NCBI GenBank assembly: GCA_012295275.1
Contig: CM022665.1
Location: forward strand, 10,307,476 to 10,371,475
Length of the DNA: 64,000 nt
Direction of reading: 5' to 3'
DNA from: Chrysomallon squamiferum
Lineage: Eukaryota > Mollusca > Gastropoda > Neomphalida > Peltospiridae
Part shown: positions 11,455-23,900 of the stretch, piece by piece
Position numbering within the stretch: position 1 is the first letter of the stretch
How the letters are laid out: each line of letters begins with the position of its first letter
Position numbers and translations under genes: made by a program
The notes under the pieces: generated by a model
The model's database searches: none
Seen by the model: the letters and a program-made list of their open reading frames with translations, nothing else
What the model was told of the DNA's origin: nothing

Positions 11455-11580
11455 TATATATGTACACACATACATACATACATACATACACACATACATA
11501 CATATATATATATATATACATACACACATATACACACATACATACATATACACAGACACACACACAAACACACAATATCC
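11455..11580. repeat. (CATA)n/(CA)n/(TA)n mixed microsatellite
   Basis: CATA, CA and TA units alternate. All frames across it are repeat translations. Confidence 0.9.
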
Positions 11581-11995
11581 ACATATTTCTAATTACACTA
11601 CTCATTGAATTCCTGTGACAAACTTGCCAGTCATTCTGAGAGAATATTTGAAATAACTGTCAACTATTCTGACGAATCTTCATCTCGGTCGCTCTCCGTT
11701 TACGTTCATTAATAACACACACGTCAAACAAACACATACAAATAATGATGATTAAAACATACAAGTTATGATGAACCTGTCAGTCGAGTCTCGTGTGAAT
11801 TGAAATCCAACTGTTGGCATAATTAAGATTTCGTTTGCACCATGACACACACATCAAATATGTGTAATTAATGAAATCTCGGCGTATATTGCATATTTCG
11901 CATTCAGTTCCCGACATTGCCCTGTGACCTCTTAACATTAGTGTGTCACGTAATAATTATTTGGCGTAACGCAGAGCTATAAAATAATTTTCTGT
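11581..11995. other. Unique spacer
   Basis: About 415 bp without long repeats. No open frame of useful length or RNA gene was found. Confidence 0.45.
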
Positions 11996-11999
11996 TTGA

Positions 12000-12272
12000 A
12001 ATACGAGTTTGTGTATATGTGTCTGTATATAATATATGGATATATTGTTTTGTATGTGTGTCTATATGTATATATATATATGTGTGTGTGTGTGTTTTTG
12101 TGTGTATACTTGTGTGTGTATCTATGTATGTATGTATGCATGTATGCATTTATGTATGTATGTATGTATGTATGTATGTATATGCATATATGTGGTTGTA
12201 CTGTTGATTGTGTGTGTGTATGAATGTATACATGCATAATTAAATATATATTCATACATATATACATACATG

Positions 12273-12306
<34 letters not shown>
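12000..12306. repeat. (GT)n/(GTAT)n array then (CATA)n/(TA)n
   Basis: TGTG- and TATG-type repeats (12000-12225), then CATA repeats and a pure TA run at about 12284-12305. The + strand GTAT half and the CATA half are complementary and could fold on each other. Confidence 0.85.
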
Positions 12307-12609
12307 TGTTTTAGGGGTAATTACACTGGACAATGAAATCCAATGAAATCCAGAGTCAGTCAGATACTTATATTTAAAGGGGCGATTTCGTTCTCAGATC
12401 TACGCGTTTCACATTAAACTGTCATTTGAAACTTACTAAAGCGTGTAATACAACATGCATACAGAACAATAACGCGATTAAACTGAACGTCATGCATCAC
12501 TGGACAAATGCACGTACCCGTTATCTTGATTTTCTAGTTATAAGAGCTTTTTTAATACCGAAGGATATCAAACATGAAAGATAAGCACACGAGAATTTAA
12601 TTATAGATA
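12307..12609. other. Unique spacer
   Basis: A short direct repeat CAATGAAATC is seen near 12332-12352. Nothing else is recognised. Confidence 0.4.
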
Positions 12610-13035
12610 GCATAATTACATACTGGGCGATATCACTAAATTATTTGACGGCAATAATTAGATTCTGCTGAGAGATACTATTAAATTAATGATAGCTATA
12701 TTGAGAGCAATATTATTAAATAATCGATACCTAAATTACTGATTAAATATCTAACGATTAAATTATTAAATTATCGATGGTCATAATTAGATATCAAGCG
12801 ATATATTTAAATTATTGATAGATATAATTAGATAATGAGCGAAAATATTAAATAGCTGATACTAATAGTTCGACACTGGGTAATACTTTTAAATTACTGA
12901 TGGCCATAATTAGATATTGAGCGATATTATTAATTTATTGACAGTTATAATTAGATATCGAGCGATATTATTAAATTATTGATAGTTATAATGGGTATTG
13001 AAATGAATTATTTAACTACTGAGCGATGTTGTTAA
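12610..13035. repeat. Degenerate minisatellite, unit about 41 bp, about 10 copies
   Basis: Recurring blocks are GAGCGATATTATTAAATTAT, GATAGTTATAATTAGATATC and close variants. The GCGAT anchor recurs at about 12798, 12839, 12878 (variant), 12921 and 12962, with spacings of 39-43. Older copies towards 12620 are more diverged. No coding frame is maintained. Confidence 0.8.
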
Positions 13036-13039
13036 TAAT

Positions 13040-13940
13040 ATTATTTTTATGTTTATTTTATTTTTATTTTTTTAAACTGATCAATGTTATTAACTTGCAG
13101 ATCTGTTTTGCTGGATACAGAACATTAATATTAAACTGAAGATGGATGTAGTGAGATATCGATCTATACTATCAATGCGTATAAATTTTAAATTTCAGTT
13201 TGTGAAGAAGATAAGATACATGAAGTCAAAGAGTGAAAATGCAGTGATCGTGTACAACATAACAAAGCGAAGGTATGTCGTAGCGAAGGTATGTCGTGCA
13301 GTTTCACATATTTCTCGAAAATATTCAGGTGAATATATGAATATATGTTTATATATTATTTCTGTTGGTGACTTGCATACACTTGACCACACACTTGAAT
13401 CCGCTGCTGCAGATTCTTGTCTCCAGAAAATAATTTTCTGCAAGAACGTAATAGAATTATAAATTTATTTCCTGAATTTCATTATATTTATATAACGACA
13501 AACAGTACAATGTTGCTGAAAAGGATAGATAGAAATCTTAGAAGTCTATGAATAATGCATTAGACAAAAAAAAAAAAAAAATATCCATAAAACAAAAACA
13601 ACACAAGCTAAAAATTCACGAAGTTTTGATAAATAAAGAAAACATAAACCCAAACAACCCGAGGTGTATGGAAATAAATTTAACGCATCGCATGGCAAGT
13701 AAGTACATTATATATACGTACATATAAAGTTGTTTACGGTGATTAAATAAGTACATGTACCTTATATCTAGGTTCGCAGTTGTTTACAGAGATTTTTTGA
13801 AGAAAGAAAGAAAGACAAAAAAAATATGCCTATGACATTTGTTTTGTATTTGAAAACCCAGCGAAATTTATTACCACGAATTTGAGTTTGTTGTCCCGAA
13901 TCCTAAACGTATCCAGGGGTGGGAGAGGCGTTTCCAGCAC
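13040..13940. other. AT-rich spacer
   Basis: Contains short frames on both strands at 13142-13462 with ordinary composition but no recognised domain, an A-run at about 13566-13580 and a GAAA repeat near 13800. No exon can be supported. Confidence 0.45.
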
Positions 13941-13941
13941 C

Positions 13942-14430
<489 letters not shown>

Positions 14431-15350
14431 AAAATAATGAAACTCAGTTAATATTCTTGGATTCGCCCTTGTATATGTCTCTGTTTTCTTTCTCGTCAGG
14501 CGTGTTGTATCACTTATGACATTTCTGTGGACGATTTGTCACGGGTCGCGTAACTTTACTAGCTAACCATCTAAAAAAAAAAAAAAAAAAACAAAAACAA
14601 AAACAACAAAAGTAAACCATAAATAGACGGAGACGAATATGTAACATTTAAAAACTACGACCTCCAGATATATACTGTTGTTTTATGCTTCGCTGATGTA
14701 GTACTTTTCACAAACAAAAACATTTACAAGTCACGGACGGACGATCTGGCGCGTACGTACGCTTTAAAACAGACTAGTTTTGAAGGCTCTTTTCTCGCTC
14801 CTGTTTAATGAGCGTAATGATCTACAACGTCACAGACGACTTCATCACACATATTTACAGAAAGGATATACGCGTGTCAGCTGAATTTTGAAAAGAAAAA
14901 TAATAAAAGGAAACAAAACAAACAACAGAAAGAACTATTGGCATGTCAGGAACGTTTCAAAAAAAAAAAAAAAAAAAAAAAAAATAGAGAAAAACACAAC
15001 AATTAGCTATAGAGCTATAATGGTTATTCAATTATTCAGTACGCTGGAGATATTCATAAAGATCCCGTTAAATCCCAGCGGTGTTTTTAATTATAATTCC
15101 GTTAACTATTCTTTTCATCGTGGTTTAATATTAGCCTTAGTCATATTTTTGTTTGTTAAAACCGTTTACTGATTATTCAGTGACATCCGTTTCACTTAGA
15201 ACTCTGCCTTACAAATTTGGTAGTTAAGAACATAAGTACTGCCAAGCATTCAAATCTGTAAATAAAACGCACCGTTTAGTGCATTCATTACAATGCTATA
15301 TAATTCACGATCTTTTAAACAATTACTCATAGCTGATTTCTTATTCATCA
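14431..15350. other. Spacer with two A-runs
   Basis: A-runs at about 14572-14591 and 14959-14984. A more balanced patch lies at 14690-14890, with a GCGTACGTACGC palindrome at 14751-14762. No gene is supported. Confidence 0.45.
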
Positions 15351-15356
15351 GTCTCA

Positions 15357-15478
15357 TTATGTTCTGCTTTTACGTCATCATCGTTGTCATCGTCATCATG
15401 ATTATTCTCATCATAATCATCACCATCGTCATCATCACCACCACCATCGTCATCATTCTCATCATCATCATCATTTTC
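15357..15478. repeat. Imperfect (TCA)n trinucleotide array
   Basis: TCATCA, TCG and CCA units keep a three-base period for about 120 bp. The Ile/Val-rich frame across it is a repeat product. Confidence 0.9.
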
Positions 15479-15666
15479 TTCTATATCTCTGCTTTATGCT
15501 TGAAGTATTCATTAGATTACTTACGTTAATGTTTTCTAGTTTTTTTTTTGTCTCATATATTTAATTGCTATGGCTTGGAAATAACCCAATCTTTCTTTTC
15601 GTTTTTTTTGTTTTTGTTTTTTTCTCTTAAATGACAAATTGACAGGAAATTAAAATAATACATAAG

Positions 15667-15668
<2 letters not shown>

Positions 15669-15721
<53 letters not shown>

Positions 15722-15724
15722 TAA

Positions 15725-15759
<35 letters not shown>

Positions 15760-15761
15760 AA
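15669..15761. repeat. (TAA)n then (AAAT)n array
   Basis: Pure TAA trinucleotides to about 15717, then (AAAT)n to about 15761. Confidence 0.95.
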
Positions 15762-15968
15762 ACGAAAATGTAAACAGCAAAACGCCATTTAGAACTTACG
15801 TTGCTTAAATTTCATCAGCAAAGCTATGTACGTATTAAAAAATCATAATGACGTACATGCATTTTCGATTAACGCATTTCAATTATGGGACAGTTTACAT
15901 TTTTGCACTACAGTTGACAAAATCTTGTCAGTGTTTATAGTTCATTCATTTTTATTAAAACAAATTTT

Positions 15969-15971
<3 letters not shown>

Positions 15972-16040
<69 letters not shown>
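15972..16040. repeat. (AG)n microsatellite, 69 bp
   Basis: Uninterrupted AG dinucleotides embedded in otherwise unique AT-rich DNA. Confidence 0.98.
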
Positions 16041-16042
<2 letters not shown>

Positions 16043-16348
16043 AATATGCTGACCTTGGAAATAAATACCAAACAAATATTTTCAAAATTATCATTAGACT
16101 CATTCTATTCATTTGGTCGTATTAACTTCTGGAAACACAGAATGACATTGGAGTTGTTAATAATGGGAAATTTAAAACGGAAATGACACTAATATCCAGT
16201 GGCGTACTGTATAGCTGTTTCCGGTCTCATCCACAAACATCCACTGATATCAATAGCACGTCTATCCGGGGCGTTCATTAAAATCCTTGACCTTTGCTCT
16301 TCGAATGAATGAAAATATTATTTGATTTTATTACTTGTTATTGTATTT
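16041..16348. other. Unique spacer
   Basis: Contains CAGTGGCGTAC at 16198-16208, which resembles a hAT-type terminus, but no opposing end was found. No gene is seen. Confidence 0.4.
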
Positions 16349-16406
16349 TGTTTATTTATTTATTTATTTGTTTGTTTTATTTATTTATTTATTTGTTTTA
16401 TTTGTT

Positions 16407-16461
<55 letters not shown>

Positions 16462-16464
16462 TTT
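16349..16464. repeat. (TTTA)n array with TTTG interruptions
   Basis: About 116 bp of TTTA tetranucleotides, interrupted by TTTG and TTTTA near 16368-16410, then pure. Confidence 0.95.
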
Positions 16465-16585
16465 GTTGTTTATCTGTCAGAATATTTTGTTTAGCTGTTG
16501 TTTTTATTTTGTTTCTTTTCGTTTTGTTTGGTTTTCTGTTTTAATGTGTGGATCTTGCATTTTTAATCCAGTTTTGGAATTATAA

Positions 16586-16591
16586 GATAAA

Positions 16592-16624
<33 letters not shown>

Positions 16625-16640
16625 AAAATAAAATAAAAGA
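16586..16640. repeat. (AAT)n/(AAAT)n array
   Basis: AAT trinucleotides pass into AAAT and AAAAT units. Confidence 0.9.
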
Positions 16641-17130
16641 ATGAAGAAGAAAACCATCAACAATAACGACGACAAAAATTAATAACAACATTATCAGTGT
16701 CAATTGTTTTATCAATAAATCGGTCATAATGGTTCTTTTAAATATAAACTGCTGTTGTTTATGAAAATGTCTCTCTATCTGACCCATATTTTAGAATTTT
16801 ACGTTTGTAAATATCATAAACATAATGATTAATCGTTATTTCAAACAAACGGAATGACTGAATGAATTTTTGGAAAACTCATGGCATTTTCAGTAGTAAC
16901 ATATTTACCTTGCAGTCGGCAATTCTCAAATAATCATATCGAGAAAAGAAACACACTGCCACTTCGATTGCTTTCATCGGTTAGCAGCGGGGAATCTTTT
17001 AAAAACATCGTTTTATAGGCTTTCTAACATATTTTTATAATCCTCCTGCGTCGTATTGGACAGAATGGGTAACAGATTAATAAAAGGACTGTCTAGGATT
17101 GACTCTGCGCTCAGAATGGTTTTCTAAATG
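16641..17130. other. Unique spacer with a less AT-rich patch
   Basis: The part at about 16905-17090 is non-repetitive and contains several CpGs. No exon or RNA gene was recognised. Confidence 0.4.
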
Positions 17131-17133
17131 TTC

Positions 17134-17295
17134 ACACACACATATATTCACGTACACATGCATATACACACAAGCTCACGCACACGTACACGTACATACA
17201 TACATATACACACACACACACACAGGTGCACACGCTGGTAAACACACGTACACACACTGGCACAACACAAGTACACACACATACATACATCACAA
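17134..17295. repeat. CA/CATA/CGTACA-rich microsatellite region
   Basis: Imperfect CA-based repeats with (CA)n at about 17210-17224. His/Thr frames on + and Cys/Val frames on - are artefacts. Confidence 0.85.
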
Positions 17296-18249
17296 AAGGA
17301 TATTAAAATACACTGTATTTTCTTTGAACATAATAGACAGTGATTAAAGAAAGATAAAGGTATATCAACAGGATACCTGATTACTTCGTTGAGATAAACA
17401 AACAACTATATGTTTACTTGTGATGTTCGTAACCTAGAGATAGTTTTTTCATGGTCCAGTTATTCGTTACAATACAAAATAGAATTGAGTAAAAAAAACG
17501 TGACACAATCATTTTGCTAGTAGTTGAAAAAAGGACAGTTCACACTCCACGATTTGTGTTTAGACGTAGATATAAATGTAGAATGATGGTATTTTTATTC
17601 ATTCTAAATTTCCGTTGGCCAGTCGCTTTTCAGATTAGAGTTCTTCATTCTTTATTGTATATACTAATTATTTTATTTTATTTTATTTTATTTCTTTATT
17701 TATTTTATTGTTTAGTCATCTTGTTTTTTTTATACAAGCTTCTAGCCGAACCAGTTTTGGTTTCTTTTTCTCATTTTTCAAGAATTTTGATACATAAGTA
17801 AATACAGTACTGTTCGTATCTTTCTTTGTTATTACAACCAGACTTGTCGTCAGGCCAGTAATCCGTATTGAAGTGAATTTAATTCTATTCAAGCAATAAC
17901 GAATAGCAGTCTGCACATTAACGTAACTTTGTCCTGTTCCGATTTCTACAAAGATTACAAATCTCATACTACAAACTGTTATTGTAAGTAGCGTTGTAGG
18001 ACTGCAACTTTAGTTACGTATGGTTGACTGCCTATCCGTAGCGTAAAACAGCCTGTGATTATTTGATTTTCAAAATGGCTCCACCCTCAGTCAAAAGAGT
18101 CAAAAAACAAACGATAAAAGTACACATGTGAACGATTGTGTGGAAAAAACTTACTTGAATCATTTGTGTAGAAAAAAGTATTTTATAAAGTATAGTATTT
18201 TAAAACTGACCAGTTCAGTCTATAACTTCAAAGACTTTTACAGAAAATA
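17296..18249. other. AT-rich spacer, no gene seen
   Basis: Contains a (TTTTA)n patch at about 17667-17710. Short frames on both strands (17514-17801 on +, 17716-17967 on -) show no known domain. Confidence 0.45.
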
Positions 18250-18289
18250 TGCATGCATACGTACATACATACATCTATACAAACATACA

Positions 18290-18323
<34 letters not shown>

Positions 18324-18360
18324 CATACGTACATACGTACATACAAACATACATACATAA
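18250..18360. repeat. (CATA)n array
   Basis: CATA tetranucleotides with CGTA and CAAA interruptions, purest at about 18283-18318. Confidence 0.95.
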
Positions 18361-18959
18361 ATAGTTTAATACCATCTGAAAACATTTCTATAGTGACTGT
18401 TAATAAGAATGAAATCAAATGATTTTCGTTCAAAGATAAATTTGAACAAAAAACACTACGTTCATTCTCTGCTCTACTTTTACCAGTTAACACGAACGGC
18501 TCATTCATACGCATCTTCTCATAGACAGGAAAAAGACATACCGTGGCCTTTGTGGAACACTGGTTAGTATGGTATAATAGCCCAAAGTGGTAATCAATGA
18601 GAATTGATTCTGTGATCTGTAATTCTTCATGTGAACGCTTAATCACTGACCAATAACTCGCTTCAGTAAATGTTTATAGATTCAGCGTCAAACTGACATT
18701 TCGCGTGCCTCTGTCTATTTATTTCAAACACTTTGGATAGGTAAAGTTTTTACAGTTTCTGTCTGGTATTAATACACGTGTCAGTGTATCTGTATATATT
18801 ATTAAGTAGCAGGAACAGATACATTAAGATGGGATTCCACAAGTAATGGAATTACTTGCTCGAATGACCTTTACATTATCAAGATGTCCCGAACGAGACA
18901 AAAACGACCTCAAAAGCTAAACAGCAAATGTATCTATTTTAGTCTGGACAAACTAAATC
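18361..18959. other. Unique spacer
   Basis: About 600 bp without marked repeats. A minus-strand frame ending in the neighbouring CATA repeat (18275-18646) has no recognised domain. Confidence 0.4.
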
Positions 18960-19340
18960 ACTTAAAATAACTGCGATTATCTTTCAACAATGGGTTCGTG
19001 GAAAGAAGATCGCCTGATAAGAAACACTGTTTGTTTTGTTTGTTGTCTTGGTTGACATCGATCGTTAGCTAATAAATAAAGCCATTGATTTTGTACCAAA
19101 GCGAAATGCGAGCGCGTATTATTGAAGCTATCAGTGTCTGATACACACGCGAATGAATCGTCTTTCAGTTCCAAGCTTAATGTAAGACAGACAAGACAGT
19201 CTTGCATCACTGCAGAAACGTCTGTCATTTTGATTAGCAGATGTAATTCGCTCCGCTCGCGTGTCAAAGCACCACCGATTGTTTTAATTAATCCAAGCTC
19301 TTATCCAAAGCAAATACAAAAATGCGTGTAAAAATCTCTT
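18960..19340. other. Non-repetitive island, possible conserved non-coding element
   Basis: About 380 bp of balanced sequence with several CpGs and homeodomain-like cores (TGATTAG near 19230, TTTTAATTAATCC near 19283). Overlapping frames on both strands (18977-19267 on -, 19122-19331 on +) are open but match nothing I recognise. Confidence 0.35.
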
Positions 19341-20228
19341 TCCAAACAAGCAAACCCTTCGGCTATTGTGTAAATAAATGTTGTTGTTTTTTAATTGTTT
19401 TTTTTTTTTTTTTTTTATTGAAATCACGGGATTAACAATACATTTGTTGTAATGCAGGTTCATCATTATTCATCGAAATGATTGGAAATGTTTTGACGTG
19501 TTAATGTTGTATTTTCGTGTGTTATAGGTTAAAATGACTTTTTTGTACTTGAATTATAAACACAAAATTATGTCTGAAAACACCATTTATAAATGTTAAA
19601 TCATTCGCTATAATAATAATCATTTATATTTGAATTGTATGGTATGGTTCCAAGCTTTTTAAAAATCGTTATTACTTCTTTTCTGCTTTCATTTTTCTTT
19701 TTTCTTTCTTTCTTTCTTTCTTTCTCCCTTCAGTTCGTACTTCGTTCTGTCGTTCGTCCTTTTAAAATATAAAAGAATAGAATTTTAATTATTTTAAATT
19801 AATTTTTAATTGCTATTATTCTTTTTTTTTTTTTTTATATACATTAAACAACAATTTAATTTCAAAAGAAAACAGTTTATTTAAAGTTTTAGTGACATTT
19901 TTTTTTTTTTTTTGGTGCTTGTTAATACGAACACAGTCACAAATAATCAGTTTGCTAATAAAAAAAATAAAAATAAAAATAAAAAAATTATAAAAAACAA
20001 GCTGTTTTGCTCTGAAGTTTTTTCATACGGTTGTCAGAAAAAATAAAAAATAAAAATAATAAAAACAACAAACAGCTGTCACTCCGCCGTGTACGCGATG
20101 ACGCCATCATCTGTGAAGGTGTAAATCGGCGGCTTTCAGTTGTTTTGTAATAATATTATTTTATTGTTATGAGCGTTGATAGATCACGGAAAACAATAAA
20201 ACAATATAATGGAAATGTAAAAAAAAAT
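19341..20228. other. T-rich and A-rich spacer
   Basis: Several homopolymers (about 19399-19417, 19810-19826, 19899-19913), a (TTTC)n run at about 19702-19724 and repeated AAAAAT units at about 19959-19990 and 20039-20065. No gene is visible. Confidence 0.5.
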
Positions 20229-20351
20229 ATCATTTATTTATTTATTTATTTACTTACTTATTTGTCTGTTTGTTTATTTGTTTATTTCTTTTTCTGTTTA
20301 TTTAATGGTTTATTTATTTATTTCGTTATAATCTATTTCTTTCTTTCTTTT

Positions 20352-20386
<35 letters not shown>

Positions 20387-20400
20387 TTATATATATATAT
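20229..20400. repeat. (TTTA)n-rich region
   Basis: TTTA runs at about 20232-20262 and 20350-20387 separated by TTTG/TTTC variants, ending in a short (TA)n. Confidence 0.9.
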
Positions 20401-21005
20401 TTCGTTGGGGGAAGTGCTTTAGACCATTCATTCACAGGCACGTTTTAAAAAGAACTAAAAACTATATTCCTGGTAATTTTAATAAATTTACTTAAGGTTT
20501 GATTTGATACCAGGTTGTTCCAAGTACAGCGGAAATAACAGGATCAGATACAGATAAAAGATATGACAAACACACTTTATTAAATGCATACATTTCATGT
20601 TAGGATCAGCACATAGCGTTAATCGAGTTGGCGATATCAAAACGCTGTTATGCTTAATGGTTATTGTATGTAGGTTTTTTTTCTCTCTCTTTTTTTTTTT
20701 TTTTTTTTTTTTTAAGGGGTGAGTTGTGATTATTATAATGCTCGGGTAAATATATACATTTATATTAAACACCTGCAAATGCTAACAAAAGACGATCTCA
20801 TCAAAAATAAAACATTGATAGAACATTTAAGGTTCAAACTGTGGCAGATATGTTATTGCTAAAACAATGATTTATTGCGCTACACTATACGGGCGTTTTC
20901 TGCAAAAACAATCGACATATTGTGGCGATGTCGTTCACATAAAACATAAATGTGTTCATCCTACAGGGCGAAACCGCCTTCTACAGAGATAAAGAATTAT
21001 TGAAT
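20401..21005. other. Unique spacer
   Basis: Contains a T-run at about 20691-20713. A minus-strand frame (20488-20778) spans it and shows no known domain. Confidence 0.4.
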
Positions 21006-21183
21006 ATTTTATATTTAATATATTTAGAAAACAAATGTAGCATGGCTTAAACGTTAATAAATAATAATAGTAATAAAAAAAAAATAATGTGTATTTGGTT
21101 CGGTAGTGATAAATAGGATATATTAATGTTGCTGTTATTATTGTGAAATATTTAAGTTGTTGATAATAAAAACAGGATGTTGT

Positions 21184-21184
<1 letters not shown>
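21006..21184 (+). repeat. Left arm of long inverted repeat, 179 bp
   Basis: Reading inward, this arm is the reverse complement of 21374-21568. I found one substitution (TTTGG here against TTCGG-equivalent in the other arm, near 21094) and a homopolymer difference (10 A here, 26 T there). That 16-base difference fully accounts for 179 against 195 bp. Confidence 0.95.

Positions 21185-21186
<2 letters not shown>

Positions 21187-21278
<92 letters not shown>
21187..21278. repeat. (TC)n microsatellite, 92 bp, in the inverted-repeat loop
   Basis: Uninterrupted TC dinucleotides beginning two bases inside the left arm. The rest of the 189-bp loop (21279-21373) is AT-rich unique sequence. Confidence 0.98.
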
Positions 21279-21281
<3 letters not shown>

Positions 21282-21373
21282 ATAATATCACTCAGTTACT
21301 GTCTTGACTCCTTGGCCTAATATATAATGGATATTTAAAGATGGAATAAATAATTAATTGAATGTTTAAGAAA

Positions 21374-21568
21374 AACAACATCCTGTTTTTATTATCAACA
21401 ACTTAAATATTTCACAATAATAACAGCAACATTAATATATCCTATTTATCACTACCGAACCGAATACACATTATTTTTTTTTTTTTTTTTTTTTTTTTTA
21501 TTACTATTATTATTTATTAACGTTTAAGCCATGCTACATTTGTTTTCTAAATATATTAAATATAAAAT
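21374..21568 (-). repeat. Right arm of long inverted repeat, 195 bp
   Basis: Mirror partner of 21006-21184. The block ATTAATTGAATGTTTAAGAA occurs just inside this arm (from about 21353) and again just outside it (from about 21567), so the arm is bracketed by a direct repeat of roughly 23 bp. That arrangement suggests a duplication or insertion event created the right arm. Confidence 0.95.
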
Positions 21569-22750
21569 TAATTGAATGTTTAAGAAAAAAACAACAACAA
21601 CAAAAAAAAAAAATAAAGATAGAATATATTACAAAAAAAAGAATAACAAAATAAATAATTGACACAGTCTATTAAAGAAATACATTATGTTTTGAATGGC
21701 GTAACCTTTGGGTTAACAACGGTAGAGTTAAAAATACGGTCGTGTTCTACCTTTTGTCTTGACGCTTTGTTTAAGCAGTGAACCTAAGCTTCCAGTGTTT
21801 AACATTAACACACGGGTACAAGACAAACTAATGCTCAAGACAGTGGTTCAAAAAGTATGTTCCTTTTGCCAGCTGGAATGACATAGGATCACATTTCCAG
21901 AGATACCGTTATGAGAACAGCATGAATGAACGAGTGCGTAATATTTATGAATGATTCTTATTTGTAGCAAAAACAATGCTCTTTTGTCTCGAATGTGTGT
22001 ATACGTGTCTGTAGTTTGTTTTGTTTTTCGTTGCGTAGTACTTTCAAAATATACTAGAGAAACAACATTGTGACAGAAACAAGAAAAAGAAAAATAACTG
22101 TTATCAAGCAACACAGTCTTTATGCAATAAATGTAAAATGGCGACCATTAGTGTTTGTCTTGTAGTGCCACGAATTCGTACTGAATGAATAAATTATTGT
22201 TTGGAAAAATCCTTTTGCATTATCAGCTAATAGATATTAAAATTATATTTTATTTTATTTTATTTTTTTTACAGTGAGAAGTGAAAGATCAATAATGTCT
22301 ATAATCAGTACTTATCTATTATCGACAAGAAACCTTTCCATAGTCAGCAAAGAAAAACAAATGACCCAAAAAAGACTAGAAGTAAAAAGGGTCAACTTGT
22401 CAGGATTTTTCCAAAAACAATTTTAATTTCGTTCAATTTATATTTTTTAAATAACATTGTTTGCTTTTAATATTTCTTATAGATTCTTAAAATTATAATT
22501 ATACTTATATATATATATAAAGAGCTATTCATTAATTCCGAGGAATTGTTTTCAAAATAGTTCTCCAAAAGAACAGCATTTCATTAATATATATCGGGAA
22601 TGAAACACACATACTCTTTAGCATGATACACTCCAGTGTTTTATCTTTCGAAATTGTTTTAACATTGTCGGCTACGACAAACGATTCAGTACAAGGCAAC
22701 CCATTACGTGTCGTTACTTAAAGGGAAAGACCAACACATCATCTTTGTTT
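21569..22750. other. AT-rich spacer
   Basis: Contains an A/CAA-rich patch at about 21585-21615 and TTTTA repeats near 22240-22265. No gene is supported. Confidence 0.45.
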
Positions 22751-23250
22751 TAGTGGTCTAGTTGTCGATCTGCCGCTGAGCCGTTGATGAGATATATCAA
22801 TAACTTACCGAACACTATTGCATCAAAGACCAGCATCAATTACATGTTCGGTCGTATATTAGATACACCGTCAGTGCAAAAGTGTCGCTATCAGACGTAC
22901 GCCGCTGTTTCATTGACCACAAGTGTTGATTTTAGAATAATATATGTGGTCAACGTCGCACCGACCAAAGGCATCTCGTGGTCAGTGATTCCGAAGGCGT
23001 GTACGGGTCTGGGCAAGAGTGGCCGAATTCACAGCAGTTTTATCTGTGTGGTCACTTCAACAGGGCGATTGCGTTTTAACCTTGTTACTCAATATTCTGA
23101 TTTAATAGGTTTTTAAGCCTTTTGGCGGACTCACGTCATAATTAATGTATATCTGACGTGATAAAAGTGACGGTTTTATGACAAACGTAACTTAGAGAAA
23201 TTAGCCTAATAAAAGTTTGGAAACATTGCACAATGGATATGGTAATCTGT
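22751..23250. other. Non-repetitive island with a 109-codon open frame
   Basis: Among the longest open frames in the window without low-complexity composition, from an ATG at 22787 to 23116 on +. The inferred protein has no hydrophobic, coiled or catalytic pattern I recognise, no obvious ribosome context and no neighbours. It could be chance, a fragment of an old mobile element or an orphan exon. Confidence 0.15.
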
Positions 23251-23654
23251 GAAAATTGCCGTCGAAAGACGTTATTTACAAATTGTATTTTCAAATTTTT
23301 TTCGTTGCTGAAAGAGTTAATGATGAGAATAATAGATATAAGTTACAGACTGTAAGAATAAGACGGAAATACAACGCCAAAAAAATGTTATGTATTTCAA
23401 TTTCGAACAGAGAGTCTAGAAGTGAAACACTAAAACAAATAATCATGGACAAACGAAACGATCTATGACTGAATATATGAAGATATAGAGAGCAAAAAGC
23501 CGCAGAAAAATAAAAAAGATAGAGAAATGTCACAGAGACACGGTTAGACAAATATAGAAAGGATTAAATAGGATAAAGATATCAACTCAAGACAATAAGA
23601 TGTTTTTCTAGAACTCGTTAATGCTAATCACTCTTTTAATCCTAAGTAGGAACT

Positions 23655-23900
23655 TGTTGCAACAGAGAGAAGAAAATGAAAAATGAGACTATGAAAAGAA
23701 CAGATGAAAGAGGATCAGACGAAAAAAAAAAAAAAATGAAGAGGAAAATACAGAAGAAAGAAACAGGAAAAAGAGGAGACGAGTACATAGGAAAAACAAA
23801 AAAATAATTTAAAAAAATGAAAAAAAATGAAATAAAAGTAAATAAAGATGAAAAAAAGCAAGGAAGAAAGCAAGAAAGGCAACAAGAAAAAAAAAAACTG
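23655..23900. repeat. A/G-rich strand-asymmetric tract
   Basis: About 245 bp where the + strand is nearly all A and G with sparse C/T, including a run of A near 23729-23744. It resembles a decayed purine microsatellite. Confidence 0.7.

Noticed and set aside
16198-16208. Second hAT-type terminus CAGTGGCGTAC
   Set aside because: No inverted partner was found nearby and there is no flanking duplication.
22751-22775. A-box-like TAGTGGTCTAGTTGTCGATC
   Set aside because: No B box at the expected distance; no tRNA fold could be drawn.
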